NCBI GenBank assembly: GCA_013398955.1
Contig: VWPU01004623.1
Location: forward strand, 124,001 to 188,000
DNA length: 64,000 nucleotides
Source of the DNA: Callaeas wilsoni
Lineage: Eukaryota; Chordata; Aves; Passeriformes; Callaeidae
Direction of reading: 5' to 3'
The notes under the pieces were generated by a model. It did not search any database, was not told where the DNA came from, and saw only the letters and a list, made by a program, of their open reading frames with translations. The stretch's first letter is position 1, and every line of letters starts with the position of its first letter. Below, in pieces: positions 50,001 through 52,163 of this stretch. The translations under genes were made by a program, and so were the position numbers.

Positions 50001-52163
50001 ATGCTGTATTAAAGCCCACGAGCTTGTCTTCATGAGGTGCTGTCAAGATGCACTTTGCAATATACCTCACCTTTGTTAGTCCAAAGTACTGGTTTTTACT
50101 GGGGCGGTGGAGCAATTCTGGTGGGCTGAAAGGGACAACTTCTGTCTGAGATGCATTGTTTTGGAAGAACAAATTTCCTTCAGCAGACAGTAGTACTGAC
50201 CATGGGCAAATCACACAGATGGCAGGGTCTGAAAAATGTTGAAGTAGATAATGGAGATCTTAGTATTGAATTCACTGCACTCAGAAAATCTTATTTCTGG
50301 CATCTCACCTGTATAGCCAAACCCATCACTGGAGATGTACCCAGAATGACTTGCCTGACTGGGGACCTCATAGGTCCTGACCCACAGACTGACTTCCCAG
50401 CCTGACCTCAGACTTGCCTTGTCACTGTGACCTTGCCTGGTGACCCCTGGGCTCTCTGACATGGTTGCCTTCAGCTAGCGTTCTCTTTTGCTCCTTCCAC
50501 GTTTTCTGTAGTGTTGTATGCAAATACAAGTCACACATGCTAGGAAGCTTGTCTGTCTTAGGAGCAGCCAGCCAGCTTGTACTTCCGCCTAACGAAGAAT
50601 ACCTGGCCTTCTGTAGTGCTGGCCACCCAACAAGTGGCATTCCTGCCTAACCTGGCAGTGCTCCAGCACACTGGAAATATTCCATAGCAAGTGGTGCTGA
50701 CCATCATGGGATCTGGCACGATTTATTACATCAAGCACAGGGCAGCAAATGTCGCAGTATTAGCCTTGAAAAGGGGCTGATTCCAGAAACAAAATAGCTG
50801 TAATTGAGAGATGTGGAGACAGAAATACGCCTTACTCAACTGGGATGATGCTATGCAGAGATAGGTAACCTTCCCTCTCCTCCAAGAAACTGGAGCTCTG
50901 TGGATTCAGCTTCAGAGTGACTCCAGCTTGGCATCACTTCTGGACCCGAGCTCTCTAAAGATGTGTTTCAGCAGCCTTACACTTGGCCTATAATCCAGCT
51001 TGGTTCTACATCCCTACTTCTTCTTGGTTTAGTTTTCATCTTCTGATATCCTAAATTCATCTGGAGCAGCATAGGGAACCTAGGCTGATTATCTCAATTT
51101 TTTTAAAATTTTGTTTTGTTAAGTCAGCGATCAGAAGAGCATAGTGTCAGCTTAGTGTCTGGCACAGTTAACAGATGGACCTGAGCTGAACCTATCCAGG
51201 TGGGTATCTCTGTGCTTCACTCCTTTGCACATTTCTGGTGCTTGTATTTCCTGGGCTATTCTATCCCCTTGTTATACCAGTTAATAGAGAACTGATGGTA
51301 GAGTCAACCTGCTATAGTGTTCCAGTCCTTTAAAAACCAGTTGGTAGTGAATTTTCACTCCTCCAGATATAGTAGAAGTTGCACAACACTTGTTTTCTGT
51401 ATTTTATATTTTGATTCTACATGCTTACGAGGTAAGAACACATCCATTCTCCCCTCAAAAGAAATATCCATACACATAAACAGTTCTCAAAATGTGACAG
51501 GTTGCTCAGCTGTGCTCTCTTGTTGTCGCTCAGTTGTGCTTTGTGCTCTCTCAAGCTGGCCGGCTTGGCAAGCAATCATCATAATGGAAAGTCACATTAT
51601 TATCATCAAGGATAAAAGTCTCTTACTAGCTGAATGGAGAGCCATGTGGATTTGCCTGTCCTTCTCTATCAGTCCATGAAGGACATGATCCTAGCTGGCA
51701 CTGCACTTTCTCTGGGTGCATGTTATTTAGACTTTAGGAAGGACTCTTCTGTCTCCATATAGTGGTACTTAGATTAATTACTACTTGGTGTTTAATTTGA
51801 TAAAAAAAAAAGACAAAACTTTGTGAAGACCTTCTATGTAGGTAGAGCAATCTGCACGTAATTCCAGCAGCACTGAAAGATTTCTCACTTTTATTAGCAA
51901 TATGCTGTTAGTGCCATTAGAGCTTTTTGTCTCCACCCCACCCCCACAAACAAACAAAAAAGCAAACTCAAAAGAATTAAAATAACTCAAGAATTAATTT
52001 CCAACAGTAAGAACTCTAAAAAGATACTTTTCACCTCACCTTTGTGAAGATCCTCCAGAAGCTGCATTGTGGACAGGTACAGGAGTGCCCATATTTCTTC
52101 TTCCTCCAGAGGGCTTCCTTTTGCCCACAGGACCTCGGCCAATGTCACACAGGAACTGCTCAT
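1966..52163 (-). CDS. FRMPD2: FRMPD2-like scaffold gene, KIND-FERM-6xPDZ (whole span)
   Basis: This is the span of the only gene found, read right to left. Thirty-eight exons chain in compatible phase from the ATG at 52163 to 4757 (1,829 codons); a 39th exon at 1966-2074 is probable. Approximate residues are KIND 1-178, FERM 344-687, PDZ1 808-900, PDZ2 998-1083, PDZ3 1124-1217, PDZ4 1449-1532, PDZ5 1545-1629 and PDZ6 1694-1778. FRMPD2 is a non-catalytic scaffold at the cell cortex and basolateral membrane of epithelia: FERM supports membrane targeting, and PDZ domains bind C-terminal peptides of partners. The assignment rests on my memory of human FRMPD2, which is clearly similar from KIND to the segment after PDZ3 but ends there at about 1,300 residues. 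The rest resembles PTPN13 and may lead into a phosphatase domain off the left edge. Exon borders are by eye, without transcript support. Confidence 0.9.
2075..4756. other. Non-coding gap between candidate exons 38 and 39
   Basis: About 2.7 kb of AT-rich intron-like sequence. A further small exon may be hidden here if the phase-correct acceptor of exon 39 is the one at 2081. I see no repeat or other gene. Confidence 0.5.
4757..4833 (-). CDS. FRMPD2: Probable coding exon 38, after PDZ6
   Basis: This 77-base candidate has a good acceptor (GGTTTTGTTTTCTGGTATTCAG) and donor (CAAG|GTAAAA). It enters in phase 1, exactly what exon 37 requires, and leaves in phase 0. It encodes [20 protein letters not shown] then QMCNK. 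There is no domain and no sure homology. I include it because phase and splice sites fit and because the gene seems not to end at PDZ6. A longer open frame over it (4592-4948) runs through both splice sites and is probably fortuitous. Confidence 0.5.
6116..6284 (-). CDS. FRMPD2: Coding exon 37: PDZ6, second half
   Basis: The exon has a GTATCTTTCAG acceptor and GTAAGC donor, phase 0 in and 1 out. It encodes [20 protein letters not shown], then [12 protein letters not shown] and a basic/polar tail through [15 protein letters not shown]. The first helix B residue is Leu-Pro-Arg-Gln rather than His, so this is not a standard class I pocket. Unspliced, the frame runs nine more codons to a stop at 6087-6089, which would end the protein just after PDZ6. 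Residues 1748-1803. Confidence 0.9.
6840..7090. other. GC-rich, CpG-containing patch in the PDZ6 intron
   Basis: Inside the 0.9-kb intron between coding exons 36 and 37 lies a stretch with many GGC, CAG and CCC blocks and several CpGs (for example GTCCGACCAGC, GGCCGCCAGGAGCCGCGGGA). It stands out from the AT-rich introns around it. Several frames are open on both strands because stops are scarce in GC-rich DNA; none resembles a known protein. Confidence 0.6.
7154..7315 (-). CDS. FRMPD2: Coding exon 36: PDZ6, first half
   Basis: The 54-codon exon is phase 0 at both ends, with a TTGTCTGTTGTAG acceptor and GTAATG donor. It encodes [20 protein letters not shown], then [20 protein letters not shown] and [14 protein letters not shown]. 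All PDZ hallmarks are present: GSLGFAL loop, VGG, the [14 protein letters not shown] turn and GDILLKVN. PTPN13 has five PDZ domains and nothing equivalent that I know of, nor does mammalian FRMPD2. Residues 1694-1747. Confidence 0.94.
8709..8773 (-). CDS. FRMPD2: Coding exon 35: linker before PDZ6
   Basis: This 65-base exon (phase 1 in, 0 out) has a GTTGCTTTTTCACAG acceptor and GTAAGT donor. It encodes [20 protein letters not shown] then CK. There is no domain, and it rests on splice sites and on joining exons 34 and 36 in frame. Residues 1672-1693. Confidence 0.7.
9174..9260 (-). CDS. FRMPD2: Coding exon 34: linker
   Basis: This 87-base exon (phase 1 at both ends) has a TGTTTTTAG acceptor and GTAAGG donor. 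It encodes [20 protein letters not shown], then [10 protein letters not shown], a Glu/Gln/Asn-rich linker with no domain. Support comes from strong splice sites and frame continuity only. Residues 1643-1671. Confidence 0.7.
9881..10625 (-). mobile_element. CR1 non-LTR retrotransposon, 3' part
   Basis: The minus strand encodes fragments of the C-terminal part of the CR1 reverse transcriptase polyprotein: [59 protein letters not shown] and [20 protein letters not shown]. Several frame shifts split it into separate frames. The 3' end (left) carries the avian CR1 tail pattern AATCATAGAATCACAGAG. It sits in the intron between exons 33 and 34, in the same orientation as the host gene. It is a dead, 5'-truncated copy. 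Confidence 0.95.
11772..11809 (-). CDS. FRMPD2: Coding exon 33: micro-exon after PDZ5
   Basis: This 38-base exon (phase 2 in, 1 out) has a CTTTTTCTGCCCCCAG acceptor and a GTAAGT donor. It encodes [12 protein letters not shown], giving [10 protein letters not shown] across the junction. PTPN13 reads ATRNDLPVVP at the same point, which strongly supports such a small exon. Two donors overlap (A|GTAA|GTAAGG), four bases apart; only the upstream one keeps the frame. Residues 1630-1642. Confidence 0.88.
12980..13190 (-). CDS. FRMPD2: Coding exon 32: PDZ5 (PTPN13 PDZ5-like)
   Basis: The exon has a TGGATTATTCTAG acceptor and GTAAAT donor, phase 1 in and 2 out. It encodes [20 protein letters not shown], then [20 protein letters not shown] and [20 protein letters not shown], ending VQIKATR. 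PTPN13 PDZ5 reads NPRSVAAIEGNLQLLDVIHYVNGVSTQGMTLEEV in two pieces and ends VLKATR. The usual VNG turn is changed to ICG here. Residues 1560-1629. Confidence 0.95.
14255..14429 (-). CDS. FRMPD2: Coding exon 31: PDZ4, second half, and start of PDZ5
   Basis: The exon has a GTTTGTCACTTAG acceptor and GTGTGT donor, phase 0 in and 1 out. It encodes [20 protein letters not shown], then [18 protein letters not shown] and [22 protein letters not shown]13 reads VNDTDVTNMTHTDAVNLLRA, LVIGRVLELPR and LPDITLTCNKEELG. The LHLVVGR strand, the short proline-rich spacer and the first strand of PDZ5 are all conserved. Residues 1502-1559. Confidence 0.94.
15070..15228 (-). CDS. FRMPD2: Coding exon 30: PDZ4, first half (PTPN13 PDZ4-like)
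   Basis: The 53-codon exon is phase 0 at both ends, with a CTTGTTTTAATAG acceptor and GTACAG donor. It encodes [20 protein letters not shown], then [20 protein letters not shown] and DRIIM. PTPN13 PDZ4 reads LLITLIKSEKGSLGFTV and VIQDPAKSDGRLKPGDRLIKV, a clear match including DPAxSDGRL. No frame from an ATG covers it, so an ORF scan would miss it. Residues 1449-1501. Confidence 0.93.
16124..16418 (-). CDS. FRMPD2: Coding exon 29: acidic linker before PDZ4
   Basis: The exon has a TTTTTATTTTCCAG acceptor and GTATGT donor, phase 2 in and 0 out. It encodes [20 protein letters not shown], then [15 protein letters not shown], a Ser/Thr/Ala-rich stretch and the highly acidic [20 protein letters not shown]. 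There is no domain. No mammalian FRMPD2 counterpart is known to me. The position matches the long linker between PDZ3 and PDZ4 of PTPN13, which is also Ser-rich and acidic. Residues 1350-1448. Confidence 0.85.
16419..18832. other. Large intron at the mammalian end point of FRMPD2
   Basis: This 2.4-kb intron separates exon 28 (the last part shared with mammalian FRMPD2) from exon 29 (the extra part). Apart from the diverged tandem repeat near 18.4-18.5 kb it holds nothing I recognise. A cryptic terminator or poly(A) signal here could end a short isoform; I did not see an obvious AATAAA on the minus strand just after the in-frame stop at 18829-18831. Confidence 0.5.
18388..18531. repeat. Diverged AT-rich tandem duplication, period about 68
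   Basis: Two neighbouring copies share the order GAAAAAA(TT)TGAAA, AAGATCA(C/T)A, AATAAAA, TTTTTTGTT or GTTTGTT, and CCTATTTA. They start near 18405 and 18471, with a partial unit (TTTTTATTTCCTAT) before the first. The repeat is intronic, between coding exons 28 and 29. Confidence 0.6.
18833..19197 (-). CDS. FRMPD2: Coding exon 28: acidic linker; mammalian FRMPD2 ends near here
   Basis: This is the longest exon (365 bases), with a TTATTTTGATAG acceptor and GTAGGG donor, phase 0 in and 2 out. It is rich in Asp, Glu and Ser ([20 protein letters not shown]) and ends [20 protein letters not shown]. Human FRMPD2 has [20 protein letters not shown] at its extreme C-terminus, then about 15 residues and a stop. 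Here the frame reads AAA AG|G TAG, so failure to splice would stop translation at once and give a mammal-like three-PDZ protein. The splice to exon 29 is supported by frame and by the PTPN13-like domains beyond. Residues 1229-1349. Confidence 0.93.
20369..20467 (-). CDS. FRMPD2: Coding exon 27: end of PDZ3
   Basis: The 33-codon exon is phase 0 at both ends, with a CTTTCTGTTTAG acceptor and GTAAGT donor. It encodes [20 protein letters not shown], then [13 protein letters not shown]. Human FRMPD2 has [30 protein letters not shown], and PTPN13 also has LLLCRPPPGVLPEI here. Residues 1196-1228. Confidence 0.95.
21326..21540 (-). CDS. FRMPD2: Coding exon 26: PDZ3
   Basis: The exon has a TTTGAGCAG acceptor and GTAGCA donor, phase 1 in and 0 out. 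It encodes [20 protein letters not shown], then [20 protein letters not shown] and [20 protein letters not shown]. This is most of PDZ3. Human FRMPD2 has [29 protein letters not shown], and PTPN13 PDZ3 has VKKLFPGQPAAESGKIDVGD. Residues 1124-1195. Confidence 0.96.
22180..22320. other. GC-rich patch in intron between PDZ2 and PDZ3 exons
   Basis: A 140-base stretch with blocks such as GCAGCCCGGCCACACGCACA and CGGTGTCCCCGTGCCAGCC lies in an otherwise AT-rich intron. There is no exon with usable splice sites. It may be a short insertion or a regulatory element; the sequence alone does not decide. Confidence 0.5.
22561..22708 (-). CDS. FRMPD2: Coding exon 25: end of PDZ2 and linker
   Basis: The exon has a CACTGTTTTAG acceptor and GTAAGT donor, phase 0 in and 1 out. 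It encodes [20 protein letters not shown], then [20 protein letters not shown]. The last strand VARLVLER and the SANDS...AVSLVTAL stretch of human FRMPD2 are recognisable. Residues 1075-1123. Confidence 0.93.
22900..22985 (-). CDS. FRMPD2: Coding exon 24: PDZ2, helix B region
   Basis: The exon has a TTTTAACCTCAG acceptor and GTTTGT donor, phase 1 in and 0 out. It encodes [20 protein letters not shown], then [14 protein letters not shown] places a histidine at the first position of helix B, the feature of class I PDZ domains that bind S/T-x-hydrophobic C-termini. PTPN13 PDZ2 has the same THKQAV. Residues 1046-1074. Confidence 0.95.
23448..23541 (-). CDS. FRMPD2: Coding exon 23: PDZ2 core
   Basis: The exon has a CATGTTTTGCAG acceptor and GTAACA donor, phase 0 in and 1 out. 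It encodes [15 protein letters not shown], then [17 protein letters not shown]. Human FRMPD2 has [23 protein letters not shown] and PTPN13 has [15 protein letters not shown]. This is too short and lacks an ATG, so it shows only from its translation. Residues 1015-1045. Confidence 0.95.
24479..24583 (-). CDS. FRMPD2: Coding exon 22: start of PDZ2, with GC donor
   Basis: The 35-codon exon is phase 0 at both ends. It encodes [19 protein letters not shown], then [16 protein letters not shown], the first strands of PDZ2. Human FRMPD2 reads [22 protein letters not shown], so the exon must end right after SVT. The bases there are ACT|GCAAGTG: a GC donor with an otherwise good consensus. The open frame continues through [11 protein letters not shown], which would be intron. 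An in-frame GT 12 bases further could add four residues. Residues 980-1014. Confidence 0.9.
25151..25386 (-). CDS. FRMPD2: Coding exon 21: linker between PDZ1 and PDZ2
   Basis: The exon has a TATGGCTTTACAG acceptor and GTAACT donor, phase 1 in and 0 out. It encodes an acidic, Ser-rich linker: [20 protein letters not shown], then [18 protein letters not shown] and [11 protein letters not shown]. The corresponding human linker has a similar length and composition but low identity. Residues 901-979. Confidence 0.85.
25849..25965 (-). CDS. FRMPD2: Coding exon 20: end of PDZ1
   Basis: Phase 1 in and out. The exon encodes [20 protein letters not shown], then [18 protein letters not shown], the second half of PDZ1. 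Human FRMPD2 has [30 protein letters not shown]. The acceptor is TTTTTTAAG directly preceded by a run of 88 T on this strand with one unresolved base. The donor is GTATAA. Residues 862-900. Confidence 0.94.
25969..26056. repeat. 88-base poly(A)/poly(T) run with one N
   Basis: A homopolymer of A on the plus strand (T on the gene's strand), with an unresolved base at 26028. It starts three bases from the acceptor AG of coding exon 20 and fills almost half of that 195-base intron. The true length is uncertain, because such runs are poorly resolved by sequencing and assembly. Confidence 0.98.
26161..26268 (-). CDS. FRMPD2: Coding exon 19: PDZ1 core
   Basis: The exon has a TCGTTTTTGCAG acceptor, phase 1 at both ends. 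It encodes [20 protein letters not shown], then [16 protein letters not shown]. The loop NGFGFVIIGG and the IIPGGPAD motif are typical of PDZ domains. The donor CAG|GTCATT matches the consensus poorly beyond the GT. The intron that follows is only 195 bases and nearly half of it is homopolymer. Residues 826-861. Confidence 0.95.
27352..27450 (-). CDS. FRMPD2: Coding exon 18: start of PDZ1
   Basis: The exon has a TTTTGTTTCTGCAG acceptor and GTAAGT donor, phase 1 at both ends. It encodes [17 protein letters not shown], then [17 protein letters not shown]. The [13 protein letters not shown] strand opens PDZ1, and human FRMPD2 has REIVRVTLKRDPHRGFG. The GFG is the start of the carboxylate-binding loop. 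Residues 793-825. Confidence 0.93.
28451..28554 (-). CDS. FRMPD2: Coding exon 17: linker before PDZ1
   Basis: The exon has a CTGCCGTACAG acceptor and GTGAGT donor, phase 2 in and 1 out. The frame reads [12 protein letters not shown], then [19 protein letters not shown]. There is no domain. It is supported by its splice sites and by joining exons 16 and 18 without a frame break. It is shorter than the usual ORF cut-off. Residues 758-792. Confidence 0.75.
29446..29656 (-). CDS. FRMPD2: Coding exon 16: linker after FERM
   Basis: The exon has a CTTATTCAG acceptor and GTAGGT donor, phase 1 in and 2 out. It encodes [20 protein letters not shown], then [18 protein letters not shown] and [12 protein letters not shown]. 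Human FRMPD2 has DKFVQMANLS, WIQRLSCSENELF and STSMDNFNVD at the same places. The IQRLSRSEN piece recalls the PTPN13 LKRLSCSELSLY segment. Residues 688-757. Confidence 0.9.
29657..32157. other. Intron between FERM and the following linker
   Basis: About 2.5 kb with no coding exon, repeat family or RNA gene that I can identify. The open frames in it on both strands lack fitting splice sites and family matches. Confidence 0.6.
32158..32314 (-). CDS. FRMPD2: Coding exon 15: end of FERM F3 lobe
   Basis: The exon has a TTCTCCTCTTCAG acceptor and GTGAGG donor, phase 0 in and 1 out. It encodes [20 protein letters not shown], then [19 protein letters not shown] and [11 protein letters not shown]. 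This matches the human KKFTITSSVTGKKHTFVTD and [11 protein letters not shown], the last strand and long helix of F3. No ATG-started frame covers it. Residues 636-687. Confidence 0.96.
33228..33413 (-). CDS. FRMPD2: Coding exon 14: FERM F3 (PH-like) lobe
   Basis: The exon has 62 codons, phase 0 at both ends, a TTTCTCTACAAG acceptor and a GTGAGT donor. It encodes [20 protein letters not shown], then [16 protein letters not shown] and [16 protein letters not shown]. These are the F3 lobe motifs [14 protein letters not shown] and LRFQWRET found in FRMPD2, with PTPN13 having LRFPWRETKKIS. Residues 574-635. Confidence 0.97.
34751..34903 (-). CDS. FRMPD2: Coding exon 13: FERM F2 lobe, end
   Basis: The exon has 51 codons, phase 0 at both ends, a TCCCCACAG acceptor and a GTAACT donor. 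It encodes [20 protein letters not shown], then [13 protein letters not shown] and [10 protein letters not shown]. This matches human FRMPD2 YFHVEDYIPASLIE and DAELKFLRV. The opening ATG is an internal methionine. Residues 523-573. Confidence 0.96.
35776..35914 (-). CDS. FRMPD2: Coding exon 12: FERM F2 lobe
   Basis: The exon has a TTTTCTTTTCCAG acceptor and GTGTGG donor, phase 2 in and 0 out. It encodes [20 protein letters not shown], then [19 protein letters not shown] and LGNYASE. The [21 protein letters not shown] string is almost identical to human FRMPD2 and close to PTPN13. This is the helical F2 lobe. Residues 476-522. Confidence 0.97.
36011..36161 (-). CDS. FRMPD2: Coding exon 11: FERM F1/F2 boundary
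   Basis: The exon has a TCTCATTTCAG acceptor and GTAAGT donor, phase 1 in and 2 out. It encodes [20 protein letters not shown], then [19 protein letters not shown]. The LDxExKLxKVAPxGW block and the [10 protein letters not shown] block are FERM hallmarks, conserved in FRMPD2 and PTPN13. No open frame here begins with ATG, so the exon is recognisable only from its translation. Residues 426-475. Confidence 0.95.
36895..37069 (-). CDS. FRMPD2: Coding exon 10: FERM F1 lobe
   Basis: The exon has a GTTCTTAG acceptor and GTAACG donor, phase 0 in and 1 out. It encodes [20 protein letters not shown], then [20 protein letters not shown] and [13 protein letters not shown]. This is the ubiquitin-like F1 lobe of the FERM domain. 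PTPN13 has the closely related VNIMLLNGQRLELTCDTKT. Residues 368-425. Confidence 0.95.
37744..37815 (-). CDS. FRMPD2: Coding exon 9: entry to FERM domain
   Basis: The exon has 24 codons, phase 0 at both ends, and ends at a GTAAGT donor. It encodes [20 protein letters not shown] then GSIV, matching human FRMPD2 FSRPEFILLAGE...LHLPGSVV. Two AGs lie seven bases apart at the acceptor (CCTTGCAG|TTTTCAG|GTCC). Only the upstream one keeps the frame and restores the FS residues. Confidence 0.9.
39435..39585 (-). CDS. FRMPD2: Coding exon 8: linker before FERM
   Basis: The exon has a CATTTCCTTTGAAG acceptor and GTGAAT donor, phase 2 in and phase 0 out. The frame reads [15 protein letters not shown], then [15 protein letters not shown] and ends CLFHRKEK. 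It is Ser/Ala-rich and probably disordered. The longer open frame here (to 39624) is in another phase and cannot join its neighbours. Residues 293-343. Confidence 0.72.
40455..40692 (+). mobile_element. CR1 3' fragment, plus orientation
   Basis: The stretch contains CCAAACACTGGAACAGGCTTCC, GGCATTTGGACATGCCCTTAAT and GTCAGGCAGTTGGACTAGATGA in pieces, which I recognise as the 3' end of an avian CR1 subfamily. It ends directly in a pentanucleotide repeat. It lies in the intron between coding exons 7 and 8, opposite to the gene. Confidence 0.85.
40693..40772. repeat. (TCCTG)n then (TCCTC)n microsatellite
   Basis: About eight TCCTG units are followed by about five TCCTC units and a degenerate CT tail. 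The tract is purely pyrimidine on the plus strand apart from the G of each first-type unit. It begins where the CR1 3' end stops, so it probably grew from the element's short terminal repeat. Confidence 0.95.
41911..41965 (-). mobile_element. Short CR1 3'-end remnant
   Basis: The plus strand has AATCATTTAGGTTAGAAAAG then ACCTCTAAGATCATCAAATCCAGCC, the terminal CR1 motif in reverse orientation (compare the element at 9881). Only the last 50 or so bases are recognisable. Confidence 0.75.
42401..42485 (-). CDS. FRMPD2: Coding exon 7: linker
   Basis: The 85-base exon (phase 1 in, phase 2 out) is flanked by a TTTATTTCAG acceptor and GTAAGC donor. It encodes [20 protein letters not shown] and then [10 protein letters not shown] recall a comparable RVSERSTETQ...LLVNR stretch at this point of human FRMPD2, which supports the exon although no domain is present. 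It is shorter than the usual ORF cut-off. Residues 265-292. Confidence 0.75.
42486..44793. other. Intron between coding exons 6 and 7
   Basis: About 2.3 kb with no recognisable exon or repeat. The frames at 43158 (plus) and 43945 (minus) have no family match and no fitting phase. Confidence 0.6.
44794..44925 (-). CDS. FRMPD2: Coding exon 6: serine-rich linker
   Basis: The exon has a CCTTTCTGTTTCCAG acceptor, a GTAAGA donor and phase 1 at both ends. It encodes a Ser/Asp-rich unstructured stretch including [19 protein letters not shown]. There is no recognisable domain. It is assigned from strong splice sites, a continuous frame and position between the KIND and FERM parts. This linker is the least conserved part of the protein. 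Residues 221-264. Confidence 0.75.
44926..46686. other. Intron between coding exons 5 and 6
   Basis: About 1.8 kb of AT-rich intron with a 14-base A run near 45.47 kb. No other structure was seen. Confidence 0.6.
46687..46813 (-). CDS. FRMPD2: Coding exon 5: linker after KIND
   Basis: The exon has a TGCCTTCTAG acceptor, a GTAAAG donor, enters in phase 0 and leaves in phase 1. The frame chosen encodes [20 protein letters not shown] and RKRLHEKIS, matching human FRMPD2 around [20 protein letters not shown]. A longer open frame over the same bases, starting upstream at about 46937, is a shadow frame and does not match the family. Residues 179-220. Confidence 0.85.
47662..47847 (-). CDS. FRMPD2: Coding exon 4: KIND domain, C-terminal part
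   Basis: The exon has 62 codons, phase 0 at both ends, a TTTTGACTCAG acceptor and a GTAGGT donor. It encodes [20 protein letters not shown] followed by [16 protein letters not shown] and later [12 protein letters not shown]. This aligns with human FRMPD2 (LHSILLTMCEDQPHRR, VLEAC) and with the end of the KIND fold in PTPN13. Residues 117-178. A KIND domain resembles the C-lobe of a kinase but lacks catalysis and serves as a protein-binding module. Confidence 0.92.
48573..48765 (-). mobile_element. Diverged CR1 3' fragment
   Basis: It begins with AATAGAATCATAGAATAATT and continues through CATGTCCCTAAGTGCCACAT and ACCACTTCCCTGGATAGTTTG, matching the reverse complement of a CR1 3' region. It lies in the intron between coding exons 3 and 4. 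The right border is approximate because similarity fades. Confidence 0.85.
49048..49113 (-). CDS. FRMPD2: Coding exon 3: KIND domain, [10 protein letters not shown] core
   Basis: This 66-base exon (22 codons, phase 0 at both ends) encodes [17 protein letters not shown] then VPPNQ. The block [10 protein letters not shown] is shared by FRMPD2 and PTPN13 KIND domains. The acceptor is TTTTGACAG. The donor needed to keep the frame and join to SLQL of the next exon reads CAG|GCCAGT, so this intron appears to start with GC rather than GT. A nearby GT (CCA|GTAACA) would break the frame of the next exon. Confidence 0.88.
50071..50228 (-). CDS. FRMPD2: Coding exon 2: KIND domain, middle
   Basis: The exon has an AACATTTTTCAG acceptor and a GTGAGG donor. 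It enters in phase 1, making the codon for D with exon 1, and leaves in phase 0. It encodes [20 protein letters not shown] and further on [10 protein letters not shown]. This matches the human FRMPD2 segment containing VVCPWSALLSAAG and the PPEL/APEL motif of KIND domains. Residues 42-94. Confidence 0.92.
50229..52039. other. Intron 1 of the recognised coding part
   Basis: About 1.8 kb between the first two KIND exons. The 120-codon plus-strand frame at 51317-51679 has no recognisable features. Nothing else stands out. Confidence 0.6.
52040..52163 (-). CDS. FRMPD2: Coding exon 1: start of KIND domain
   Basis: Residues 1-41 begin [16 protein letters not shown] and include [17 protein letters not shown], the diagnostic N-terminal part of a KIND (kinase non-catalytic C-lobe) domain. 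Both FRMPD2 and PTPN13 have a similar L-EEEIW core. The exon ends in phase 1 at a GTGAGG donor. The ATG at 52163 is the first in this frame after an in-frame stop 36 bases upstream. The frame also stays open through AAG and STA residues resembling the N-terminus of human FRMPD2, and a CCCAG acceptor lies at 52181, so translation may begin in an unseen upstream exon. Confidence 0.85.
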